5,966 nucleotides of DNA from Chloroflexota bacterium (GCA_017743585.1 JAGHYP010000175.1:1-5966); one strand, 5' to 3'. Counted from the first letter of the stretch, positions 1 to 5,147 are shown. Program-made: numbers and translations. Notes: generated by a model not told the origin, from the letters alone.

Positions 1-600
1 CGCGCCGATGAGCGCTCCGAAGCTGCCCAGCGCGCTCAGGCGAATCGCCAAAACGTTGATTGAGTCGCCCGCCATGACGCCTTGCTGGCTCAATTTGACG
101 CCCGCTGGCGAGACCACTTGCGCCAATGGCGCGAGCGGAAAGCGCTCGCGAATGCCTGCGGCGGTTTGTACTGTCACGTCGCGTCCTGTCAGCGCGACCA
201 GCTCGCCTTTCACGACGCGCAGCAAGGTTGGATCAAACGTCGGCGCTGGGCCAGGTGTGCGTGTAGGACGGTTGCTGCGCGCAAAAGCCGAGAGAAAGCT
301 GCGCACACTGCTATCGTTGCTAGCAGCCTTGAAGCACGCCTGAAATTCAGCGCCGAGCTGCACAAAGTGCAGCCTTGACGCAATCAAAGTCGCCAGCGGC
401 GGACCTTGTGTGTAGCCGACCAGCGCGCCGCACACGAACAGGCTGATTCCGGCCAGCGCAGCCAAGCCGAAGCTGAGCCAACGGCGCTTGCGGCGCGGCG
501 CCGCGATGACTACACCGCCTTGCGCGGCTGAGTCGGCGTGCGCGCCATTGGTCGGCACTCGCTCGGTCGTTTTGATCAGCGCGCTCGCCGTCTTGCCCAC
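1..600 (-). CDS. Single-pass membrane protein with extracytoplasmic DUF5666-like domain, C-terminus cut by window edge
   Basis: The frame is open from a GTG at 598-600 to the window edge, giving 200 residues without a stop. An in-frame TGA lies two codons upstream (604-606), and an AAAAGG ribosome site sits 7 nt before the GTG, which fixes the start. Residues 1-35 are polar, RRKRR (36-40) precedes a hydrophobic segment at about 41-63, and the rest should lie outside the membrane (N-in by the positive-inside rule). A Pro/Thr/Arg-rich linker (about 127-143) leads to a small beta-rich region (about 147-194) with the pattern VKGELVALTGRDVTVQT ... MAGDSINVLAI, resembling DUF5666-type beta domains by eye. 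It lies 48 bp downstream of the efflux adaptor in the same direction, so the two are probably cotranscribed. It could be an accessory or sensor part of the exporter, but that is inference. The true C-terminus is unseen. Confidence 0.75.
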   Translation of the reverse strand, partial: MGKTASALIKTTERVPTNGAHADSAAQGGVVIAAPRRKRRWLSFGLAALAGISLFVCGALVGYTQGPPLATLIASRLHFVQLGAEFQACFKAASNDSSVRSFLSAFARSNRPTRTPGPAPTFDPTLLRVVKGELVALTGRDVTVQTAAGIRERFPLAPLAQVVSPAGVKLSQQGVMAGDSINVLAIRLSALGSFGALIGA

Positions 601-606
601 GACTCA

Positions 607-613
607 GCCTTTT
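607..613 (-). promoter_or_regulatory. Ribosome binding site AAAAGG of the GTG-started membrane protein
   Basis: On the minus strand AAAAGG is followed by 7 nt and then the GTG at 600. It decides the non-ATG start of the 1-600 gene, because the stop codon TGA lies only two codons upstream in the same frame. The site lies inside the third copy of an 11-bp repeat. Confidence 0.6.
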
Positions 614-640
614 CAAAATATCCTCAAGATATTCTCAAAA
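608..640. repeat. Three imperfect 11-bp tandem units with embedded inverted repeat
   Basis: On the plus strand the spacer reads as three 11-mers: CCTTTTCAAAA (608-618), TATCCTCAAGA (619-629) and TATTCTCAAAA (630-640). Copies two and three match at 9 of 11 positions and copy one is weaker. Across the units there is a perfect 6-bp inverted repeat, AATATC (617-622) and GATATT (628-633), with a 5-nt loop. It fills most of the 48-bp gap between the adaptor stop and the next start. It could be a short translational control hairpin or simply AT-rich spacer. Confidence 0.35.
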
Positions 641-648
641 GGATGCTA

Positions 649-2094
649 TCAGCGTCCGCCGCCGAAGAAGCCGTTATTGCGCGCCGTCGGCGTGCTGATC
701 AGCACCACTTGCCCCTCGCGCAGGCCTTCGCCGCTCACTTCGGTCAGCTCGCCGGCCGAGATTCCGCTCCGCACCTCGATCTCAACAGGCGCGCCCTCAG
801 TGCGCTGCACCAGCACGTATTGCCGCCCGTTTGGATCGCGACGGATAGCGCGCGTCGGCACGGTCAGCACGTTGTCGCGCGTGGCGATGACGATCTCGAC
901 ATCCGCTGTCATGCCCAGCAGTTGTGGCACGGGATCGGTCACCTTGATGCGCACGCCGTAGGTGACCACGCCCTGCGTTGCGTCGCCGAAGGTGTTCTTA
1001 TGCTCGACGACGCCCTTGAGCGGCGCCTCTGTGTCCACGCCGACTAGGGTGAAGCGCGCCTGCTGGCCGACCTGCACGCGCGCAATATCTGTCTCATCCA
1101 CGCCAATCTCGACGTAGAGCGCGCTTGTATCCGCCAAGACGAAGGCAGGCGGCCCGCCGACTCCGACGGTCTGCCCGACATTGACGTTGACCGCGCTCAA
1201 AATGCCGTCTACAGGCGCGATGAGCGTCGCCTTGCTCAGGTTGCGCTCAGCCTGCGCCACGTTCAGCTTGGCTTGCGCCAATTGCGCCGCCGCGATATCA
1301 CGTTGCTCCTTTGTCGCGCCTTCGAGGCGCGCATCAAGCGCCGCCTTCGCCTGTGCCACTTGCGCCTCGGCTGCGCGCACAGCTGCGTCGCTGCTTTGCG
1401 CACGGCGCGCTGCGTTGCAGCTCGCCACGACGGCATCACGCTGCTCGCGCGCCTGCTTGAGCGCCTTGCCTGCGGGCGAATCCATATCAGGGCGGAAGTC
1501 TACGTCAAACTGATAACCTTCAGCCACGTAGCGATCGTAGGCTTCCTGTGCCAGCTTCAGGCTATCTTCAGCAGTCGTCACGTTCGCGCAGCTCTGCGTG
1601 ATGATGTTTTGCTGGTTATCGAAGGCGGCTTGTGCGCTGGCGAGATTTGCTTCGGCCTGTGCCAATGCCGCGCGCGCCTGCGCAATCTCGCGTTCGCTAG
1701 CGGGCTTGGTCACGTTCGCGTAATTCGCCTCTTGAATGATCAGCGCTTGGCGCGCCTGCTCTAGTTGCAACTCAAGCTGTGTGGTGTCGAGCGTTGCCAG
1801 CACGTCGCCTGCGCGCACAGTGTCGCCTGCGCGGAAATTGACCTCGCGCACAGTGCCGCTCACCTCAAAAGTGAGATACACAAAGCGCTCAGGGCGCAAT
1901 GTGCCAGAGGCGATCAGCACGTCGTCGAGGCTGCGCCGCTCGACGGGGGCAGTGCTGACCGTGCGCGAATCGGCGGCGCGCGCCTCGCTCAGCTGCGGCA
2001 ACACCACGAATATGGTCACGCCGCACAGCGCAAGGAAACCGACGGGCAATAGGATTAGCAATGCTCGTAGCCGACGTTTCATGAGCGCGTGCAC
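649..2094 (-). CDS. HlyD/MacA-family efflux periplasmic adaptor subunit (membrane fusion protein)
   Basis: This is the adaptor that links an inner-membrane exporter (ABC or RND type) to the outside of the cell. With the GTG start at 2094 it has 481 residues, and an ATG at 2082 four codons in (MKRR...) is an equally plausible start; neither has an ideally spaced ribosome site. In order: basic N-terminus and membrane anchor (about 9-33), a first lipoyl half with VSGTVREVNFRAGDTVRAGDVL (about 78-99), a long Ala/Gln/Glu-rich helical hairpin (about 106-288), a second lipoyl half with KATLIAPVDGILSAV (288-302) and GQTV, then beta-barrel and membrane-proximal regions (DVEIVIATRDNVLTVPTRAI). The Gly-rich C-terminus (FFGGGR) is common in MacA-type adaptors. 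LALC at 21-24 is not a good lipobox, so it is a membrane anchor rather than a lipoprotein. Two cysteines (C169, C226) flank a helical hairpin. The transporter partner is not in the window, so the substrate is unknown. Confidence 0.92.
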   Translation of the reverse strand: MHALMKRRLRALLILLPVGFLALCGVTIFVVLPQLSEARAADSRTVSTAPVERRSLDDVLIASGTLRPERFVYLTFEVSGTVREVNFRAGDTVRAGDVLATLDTTQLELQLEQARQALIIQEANYANVTKPASEREIAQARAALAQAEANLASAQAAFDNQQNIITQSCANVTTAEDSLKLAQEAYDRYVAEGYQFDVDFRPDMDSPAGKALKQAREQRDAVVASCNAARRAQSSDAAVRAAEAQVAQAKAALDARLEGATKEQRDIAAAQLAQAKLNVAQAERNLSKATLIAPVDGILSAVNVNVGQTVGVGGPPAFVLADTSALYVEIGVDETDIARVQVGQQARFTLVGVDTEAPLKGVVEHKNTFGDATQGVVTYGVRIKVTDPVPQLLGMTADVEIVIATRDNVLTVPTRAIRRDPNGRQYVLVQRTEGAPVEIEVRSGISAGELTEVSGEGLREGQVVLISTPTARNNGFFGGGR

Positions 2095-2141
2095 ACTCCG
2101 TCCGAGGTTGCAAGGGATACTTGTCTAGCCCTACAGGTTAG

Positions 2142-2150
2142 GTTATAGCA
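2142..2150 (-). promoter_or_regulatory. Extended -10 promoter of the efflux adaptor operon
   Basis: Reading the minus strand, TGCTATAAC matches an extended -10 element (TGn followed by TATAAC, five of six to TATAAT). No good -35 hexamer occurs 16-19 bp upstream, which is tolerated for extended -10 promoters. Transcription would start near 2135, giving a leader of about 40 nt before the GTG at 2094. Confidence 0.5.
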
Positions 2151-2176
2151 CAACACGCTTAAGACGCCTTGAGAAA

Positions 2177-2198
2177 ATTTGCGCAAATATGCGCAAAT
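2177..2198. promoter_or_regulatory. Palindrome ATTTGCGCAAAT plus tandem half copy, possible operator
   Basis: ATTTGCGCAAAT (2177-2188) is a perfect 12-bp palindrome, followed directly by ATGCGCAAAT (2189-2198), so GCGCAAAT recurs at a spacing of 10 bp, one helical turn. It lies about 40-60 bp upstream of the predicted transcription start of the adaptor operon, where an activator or repressor could bind. Identical CGCCTTGA words flank it at 2165-2172 and 2208-2215. The regulator is unknown. Confidence 0.4.
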
Positions 2199-2208
2199 AC
2201 AAAGAGTC

Positions 2209-2268
2209 GCCTTGAAGCGCGCTGCGCCCGCGAGCGCTAAGCAAAACAGATGAGCGCAGCTTCAAGGC
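2209..2268. repeat. Long-range inverted repeat GCCTTGAAGC / GCTTCAAGGC
   Basis: GCCTTGAAGC (2209-2218) is perfectly complementary to GCTTCAAGGC (2259-2268). After a 4-nt bulge (GCGC, 2219-2222) the pairing continues with TGCGC (2223-2227) against GCGCA (2254-2258), giving a 15-bp interrupted stem. An alternative inner pairing is GCGCT (2234-2238) with AGCGC (2253-2257). Its right arm overlaps the next hairpin by three bases, so the two full stems cannot form together. Confidence 0.5.
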
Positions 2269-2286
2269 AAGCTCACAAAGCTTGCC
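2266..2286. repeat. Perfect 7-bp hairpin GGCAAGC / GCTTGCC
   Basis: GGCAAGC (2266-2272) and GCTTGCC (2280-2286) form a perfect stem with a 7-nt loop. On the plus strand a T5 run follows only after 9 nt (2296-2300), and on the minus strand no U run follows, so it is not a clear intrinsic terminator. It shares bases 2266-2268 with the larger repeat to its left. Confidence 0.45.
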
Positions 2287-2303
2287 AAAGTGTGCTTTTT
2301 GCT

Positions 2304-2322
2304 TCAACCAAACGCCGGTTGA
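2304..2322. repeat. 6-bp hairpin TCAACC / GGTTGA with 7-nt loop
   Basis: TCAACC (2304-2309) pairs with GGTTGA (2317-2322) around a 7-nt loop. A further small stem, GCTC/GAGC with a 3-nt loop, follows at 2325-2335. Both are short and only notable as part of the cluster of inverted repeats in this spacer. Confidence 0.35.
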
Positions 2323-2357
2323 TTGCTCGAAGAGCGGCTTTGCGGTAGGCAGGCATT

Positions 2358-2425
2358 GAGAGGCTGGGCAGCGAAGCGCAGACAGCCGTTCTGTTTCGAA
2401 GTTGCGAGCTGCCCAAGTGCCTCTC
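2358..2425. repeat. Large bulged hairpin, 15 base pairs in two blocks
   Basis: GAGAGGC (2358-2364) pairs with GCCTCTC (2419-2425), and TGGGCAGC (2365-2372) pairs with GCTGCCCA (2408-2415). Only a 3-nt bulge (2416-2418) separates the blocks. The 35-nt apical part can form a further weak stem (AGACAG with CTGTTT, around 2380-2396). It lies 35 bp past the stop of the coiled-coil gene. No U-rich tract follows on the minus strand, so it may protect or process the 3' end, or be part of a small RNA, rather than act as a classic terminator. The 50-nt span inside a 7-bp stem is too short for a tRNA. Confidence 0.55.
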
Positions 2426-2459
2426 GCCGCTCGGACGCGCAGGGACGCTGCAGGGATCG

Positions 2460-3707
2460 CTAGCTAGACGTATCAGAGATGGCGCGCACGATCTGCGAGG
2501 CGCGGATGCCGTTTGTGGCTGTGGCGCGCGCGTCGCCGTTGGCGCTGATCGGATCGTGTTCAGCCAAGAGCGCGTTGAAGCGGTCGCGGAATAGCTCTGC
2601 TTGGGCGCGCTGCAAGCGCCATAGACGATCTAGGCTCTCCTGAATTGGCACGAAGAGCGCGATTGCCTCGCCGACCTTGGCGCGGAATGTCTCGAATTCT
2701 TTGTTGTGTGCCCGCCAAGCTTCATCGTTGGCGAGCGTGAATTGGCGGAAGCGCCGTTGCTCATCAGCTGCCCAAGCGTTCCACTCTTGACGGAAGCGTT
2801 CCTCGGCTAGGCGCTGCATCTCAGCCACTTCGCTGATGCGCCGCTCAAGGCGCTCGCCGATGCGCTCAAAATCTTCGATGATCTTCTTCATTTGTCGGTA
2901 GGCTTCTGCCCAAGTCTCAAAGCGCTCGATGCGGCGGCGCATCTCTTCATCGTAAGCGGCGAGGTGGCGCATCAGCTCCTCAACCCGCGCGTCGCGCTGC
3001 TGCGCTAGCAAGGTCTGCTGCTCGATGAACTGCTGCGTTTGCTCGCGCCGGTCGCGATCTGCCGCTTGGATATCGAGGATCAGCTTCTCGTTGCGCAGCG
3101 CTAACGATTCGAGCAAGTCCAGCTTCGGACGCAACGAATCGACTTGCTTTTGCAGCTCAGGCAGCTCGCTTTGAATCTCTGAGAGACGGCGCGAATCTTG
3201 ACGGCGCTGCTCTTCAAGGAAGGCGAGACGATGTTGAGGCTCTTCGAGCATCCTAGTCACGTCCTCTATGCGCTGCGTGAGCGCCGCGATCGCGTTCGCC
3301 AAGCGGTCGCGTTCGAGGCGGAAGACTGCTAGCTCATCGCCGATGCGCTCGAAGCGATCCAAGCGCTCGCTCAGCTCGCGAATCGGACGCGATAAGGCTT
3401 CGCGAGCGTGCTCAGCGCGGCGCTCGGCTTCGCGCTCTGCCAAAATGCGCTTTGTCTCAAGCGCTTCCACTTGCTGCTGAATCTCGGCGCGCAGATGCTC
3501 GACGATCTCGTTATCGCGTCCAACGGGCAGAAAAGCGGCGCGCGCAGCCGCCAATTCGCTCTCAAGGTTGTTGATGCGCCGCATCAAGCTCTCGGCGTAA
3601 TCGCGCTGCTGGAGCAGTTGCTCTTCTAACTTAGCAATTTTCGCTTTATCGCGGCGGCGCTCCTCGTCCAGCCATTCGATCATTCGGGAAAGCTGATGAA
3701 TATCCAT
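2460..3707 (-). CDS. Cytosolic coiled-coil protein of unknown function
   Basis: The 415 residues have no signal peptide or membrane segment and no cysteine. Nearly the whole chain is heptad-rich Glu/Arg/Gln/Leu helix, broken at about P61-G63, P108, P157, P183, P194 and P354. The N-terminus (MDIHQLSRMIEWLDEERRRD) resembles, from memory, hypothetical proteins of Chloroflexota. FERIG occurs twice (119-123, 280-284) in similar helices. The second half carries tryptophans at 266, 309, 312, 331 and 363, unusual for a plain coiled coil and suggestive of a packed bundle near residues 300-380. The tail from about 386 is disordered-looking (Ala/Thr/Asn/Ser). The start is an ATG with GAAAGG 8 nt upstream. 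It is divergent from the 3838 gene and shares its promoter region. A structural, scaffold or chromosome-associated role is possible, but no function can be read from the sequence. Confidence 0.85.
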   Translation of the reverse strand: MDIHQLSRMIEWLDEERRRDKAKIAKLEEQLLQQRDYAESLMRRINNLESELAAARAAFLPVGRDNEIVEHLRAEIQQQVEALETKRILAEREAERRAEHAREALSRPIRELSERLDRFERIGDELAVFRLERDRLANAIAALTQRIEDVTRMLEEPQHRLAFLEEQRRQDSRRLSEIQSELPELQKQVDSLRPKLDLLESLALRNEKLILDIQAADRDRREQTQQFIEQQTLLAQQRDARVEELMRHLAAYDEEMRRRIERFETWAEAYRQMKKIIEDFERIGERLERRISEVAEMQRLAEERFRQEWNAWAADEQRRFRQFTLANDEAWRAHNKEFETFRAKVGEAIALFVPIQESLDRLWRLQRAQAELFRDRFNALLAEHDPISANGDARATATNGIRASQIVRAISDTSS

Positions 3708-3759
3708 ACGCTAAGCCTTTCAGACATACCGCATTTTGTCGTAGCGCTGCATCAAGCAG

Positions 3760-3789
3760 ACTATACCACTGTGCTGCACGGCTTGGCAA
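3760..3789 (-). promoter_or_regulatory. Promoter of the coiled-coil gene
   Basis: On the minus strand TTGCCA (3789-3784) and TATAGT (3765-3760) are separated by 18 bp. Each matches the housekeeping consensus at five of six positions. The start would be near 3753, with a leader of about 46 nt to the ATG at 3707. Confidence 0.5.
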
Positions 3790-3791
3790 GG

Positions 3792-3797
3792 TATAAT
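3792..3797 (+). promoter_or_regulatory. Perfect TATAAT -10 element for the 3838 gene and rsmG
   Basis: TATAAT at 3792-3797 is a perfect consensus, about 40 bp before the ATG at 3838. There is no convincing -35 at 16-18 bp spacing (the sequence near 3769-3774 is CTGTGC), so strength may depend on an activator or on the -10 alone. It lies 3 bp from the -35 of the divergent promoter. Confidence 0.5.
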
Positions 3798-3822
3798 GAG
3801 GCGCACGCGGCGCGCAATTGCT

Positions 3823-3828
3823 AAGGAG
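3823..3828 (+). promoter_or_regulatory. Ribosome binding site AAGGAG deciding the start at 3838
   Basis: AAGGAG (3823-3828) is a near-perfect Shine-Dalgarno sequence 9 nt before the ATG at 3838. Another ATG at 3831 is only 2 nt from it and opens a 10-codon frame, so 3838 is the real start. Confidence 0.75.
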
Positions 3829-3837
3829 CGATGATTT

Positions 3838-4347
3838 ATGAGCGGCGCTATGCGCGGACCTGAAAAAGCGGACGTGAAGGTCGCGATTTTGACCTCTGCC
3901 TTTCAAATACGCGGCAGAATGCCTGTCTTCGGCATGTTCCTGCCCTTCATCAACGACGAGCAGAAGCCGACGCTGAGTGTCAACAACGCCGTCGTGCTTG
4001 GCGTTCACGTCACTAATCCCGCCGCTCAGATGGTGCAATCTGAGATGCTCGTCCTCAAGCGCGCCATTCAAGTTCTGGCGCTGGAGAGCGCGCCGCCTTC
4101 GGGCATTGTCCTCTCGCCGCGCACGGAGCCGCTGATGCTCTACACAGAGCAATACGCCATCATGGGGCGTTGGCACATGTCGCCCGACATGCGCATTCAG
4201 GATTTTGTGGATGCGTCCGCTGTGCAATTTCTGCCCGTCAGCAACGCGCGGATTTACGCGCTCTTCCAAGCGCGGGAAGGCATCATCCCGAATGCGCAGC
4301 TCGCTTTTGTGCATCGCAGCACTGTCCAAAGCTACCATAGCGCCTGA
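3838..4347 (+). CDS. Unknown protein, tandem duplication of a ~70-residue (DUF6812-like) domain
   Basis: The 169 residues have no signal peptide, membrane segment or cysteine. The two halves (about 17-84 and 101-168) align with each other: TSAFQIRGRM (19-28) with TEQYAIMGRW (103-112), FIND (37-40) with FVDA (123-126), LSVNNAVVLGV (46-56) with LPVSNARIYAL (132-142), and MLVLKRAIQVLALES (70-84) with QLAFVHRSTVQSYHS (154-168). The spacings agree apart from one 2-residue shift. The second half recalls, from memory, the small beta-rich family DUF6812 (pattern YxIxG ... DFxD ... FLPLxxARV); this was not searched. Such domains have no established function known to me. It starts a probable operon with rsmG 40 bp downstream and has a strong ribosome site and a perfect -10. 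A role in sensing or binding rather than catalysis is a guess, based on the absence of recognisable catalytic residues. Confidence 0.82.
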   Translation: MSGAMRGPEKADVKVAILTSAFQIRGRMPVFGMFLPFINDEQKPTLSVNNAVVLGVHVTNPAAQMVQSEMLVLKRAIQVLALESAPPSGIVLSPRTEPLMLYTEQYAIMGRWHMSPDMRIQDFVDASAVQFLPVSNARIYALFQAREGIIPNAQLAFVHRSTVQSYHSA

Positions 4348-4358
4348 TGATCCCTAAA

Positions 4359-4382
4359 GCTTTGAACGCCGCCGCTCAAAGC
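4359..4382 (+). promoter_or_regulatory. 7-bp hairpin in the short gap before rsmG
   Basis: GCTTTGA (4359-4365) and TCAAAGC (4376-4382) form a perfect 7-bp stem with a 10-nt loop. It fills most of the 40-bp gap after the TGATGA at the end of the upstream gene and ends 5-11 nt before the possible rsmG starts, occupying the place where a ribosome site should be. It could lower rsmG translation or couple it to the upstream gene. There is no U tract, so it is not a typical terminator. Confidence 0.35.
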
Positions 4383-4393
4383 CATCTGTGGGC

Positions 4394-5110
4394 ATGACTG
4401 AACGTCTAGCGGCATACGCGCAGCGCCTGTTCGGCCTCACCCTCACTGCGCAGCAGCAGGCGCAATTCGCTCAGTACGCGGCTGAGCTTGAGGCGTGGAA
4501 CAAAACGCGCGCCAATCTGACCGCGATCACGGGCATCGAGGCGATTGAGATACGTCATTTCCTCGACTCGATCTCGGTGTTGAGCGGCGTCGACGTGCCG
4601 CACGGCGCGCGGCTGGTCGACGTAGGCACAGGCGGCGGCTTTCCCGGCATGCCGCTGCGCATCGTCCGCCCTGACTTGCGCCTGACCTTGCTTGAGGCGA
4701 CAGCGAAGAAAGTCGCCTTCTTGCGGCATGTGGCAGATATCCTGAATCTGACCGATATCCACTTCTTGAACGCGCGCGCCGAGGAAGCAGGTCACATGCC
4801 TGAGCACCGCGAGCGCTACGACATCGCCACAGCGCGCGCCGTGGCGCGCATGCCGATCCTGATGGAATACCTTTTGCCTTTGGTGCGCATCGGCGGGCAG
4901 TGCGTGGCGATGAAAGGCGAGAGCGCCGCGCGCGAGACGGACGAAGCTGCCAACGCGCTGTGCATCCTCGGCGGGCAGGTCGCGCGGATCGTGCCGATTC
5001 ACTTGCCCGACGTCGCCGAGCCGCACTATCTGGTCGTCATCAACAAAGTTGCCCCGACGCCGCGCGAGTACCCGCGCAGGCCCGGCGTGCCTGCGCGCAA
5101 GCCGCTCTAA
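4394..5110 (+). CDS. rsmG: 16S rRNA (guanine527-N7)-methyltransferase RsmG (GidB)
   Basis: RsmG transfers a methyl group from S-adenosylmethionine to N7 of G527 in the 530 loop of 16S rRNA; loss of the enzyme gives low-level streptomycin resistance in several bacteria. From the ATG at 4394 it has 238 residues, a normal length; a GTG two codons earlier (4388) is an alternative, and neither has a clear ribosome site. Seen in order: helical N-terminus with WNKTRANLTAIT (about 35-46), HFLDS (55-59), the SAM-binding loop DVGTGGGFPG (76-85), acidic residue E101 in LLEATAKKVAFLR, ARAEE (127-131), YDIATARAVAR (142-152), AMKGE (172-176) and the basic tail ending RRPGVPARKPL. All family blocks are intact. 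It follows the duplicated-domain gene by about 40 bp, probably in one transcript. The usual neighbours mnmG and parAB are not in the window. Confidence 0.97.
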   Translation: MTERLAAYAQRLFGLTLTAQQQAQFAQYAAELEAWNKTRANLTAITGIEAIEIRHFLDSISVLSGVDVPHGARLVDVGTGGGFPGMPLRIVRPDLRLTLLEATAKKVAFLRHVADILNLTDIHFLNARAEEAGHMPEHRERYDIATARAVARMPILMEYLLPLVRIGGQCVAMKGESAARETDEAANALCILGGQVARIVPIHLPDVAEPHYLVVINKVAPTPREYPRRPGVPARKPL

Positions 5111-5120
5111 ACACTGGTCG

Positions 5121-5140
5121 GCTCGGCGCGCAATCCGAGC
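5121..5140. terminator. Inverted repeat between convergent genes, possible bidirectional terminator
   Basis: GCTCGG (5121-5126) and CCGAGC (5135-5140) form a perfect GC-rich 6-bp stem with an 8-nt loop, in the 37-bp gap between the convergent stops of rsmG (5110) and the hydrolase-like gene (5148). The position suits a shared terminator, but neither strand has a proper U tract after it. Confidence 0.35.
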
Positions 5141-5147
5141 GCTGATC

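Larger units (their letters stand above)
2095..2459. other. 365-bp intergenic region rich in inverted repeats, no gene seen
   Basis: No credible coding frame spans this stretch on either strand. Its left part (about 2135-2200) carries a likely promoter and operator-like repeat for the adaptor gene. Its right part (2209-2425) contains at least five inverted repeats in close succession (listed separately). It separates two minus-strand genes, so the structured part is the 3' region of the coiled-coil gene transcript, an independent small RNA, or a degenerate intergenic repeat element. No tRNA, CRISPR, RNase P or SRP RNA pattern was found. Confidence 0.7.

Noticed and set aside
347..616. An 89-codon ATG frame on the minus strand
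   Set aside because: It is out of frame with the GTG-started membrane protein, which has a ribosome site, a membrane segment and a longer open frame.
538..1047. Plus-strand frames over the adaptor gene and its downstream neighbour
   Set aside because: They overlap well-supported minus-strand genes and encode Arg/Ala/Ser-rich products without motifs.
720..2094. Lipoprotein signal in the adaptor (LALC at residues 21-24)
   Set aside because: Leucine just before the cysteine is not a normal lipobox, and the hydrophobic stretch continues to residue 33, typical of a membrane anchor.
2366..2415. Possible tRNA, because a 7-bp stem GGGCAGC/GCTGCCC is followed by A
   Set aside because: Only 50 nt long, and the bases before the 3' arm do not form a T-arm; no D-arm or anticodon arm fits.
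2358..2425. RNase P RNA-like word ACAGAA followed by CGGCTG on the minus strand
   Set aside because: The other conserved blocks of RNase P RNA (such as GAGGAAAGTC) are absent, and the spacer is too short.
3831..3863. Ten-codon frame starting at ATG 3831
   Set aside because: It is only 2 nt from the ribosome site and ends at once; the ATG at 3838 has proper spacing and a real protein.
3646..4338. A 230-codon open frame on the minus strand across the 3838 gene
   Set aside because: It crosses the divergent promoter region and the start of the coiled-coil gene, is His/Arg-rich and is antisense to a gene with a strong ribosome site and internal repeats.
4406..5026. A 206-codon minus-strand frame inside rsmG
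   Set aside because: rsmG has all its family motifs on the other strand; the antisense product has low-complexity His/Arg/Ala composition.
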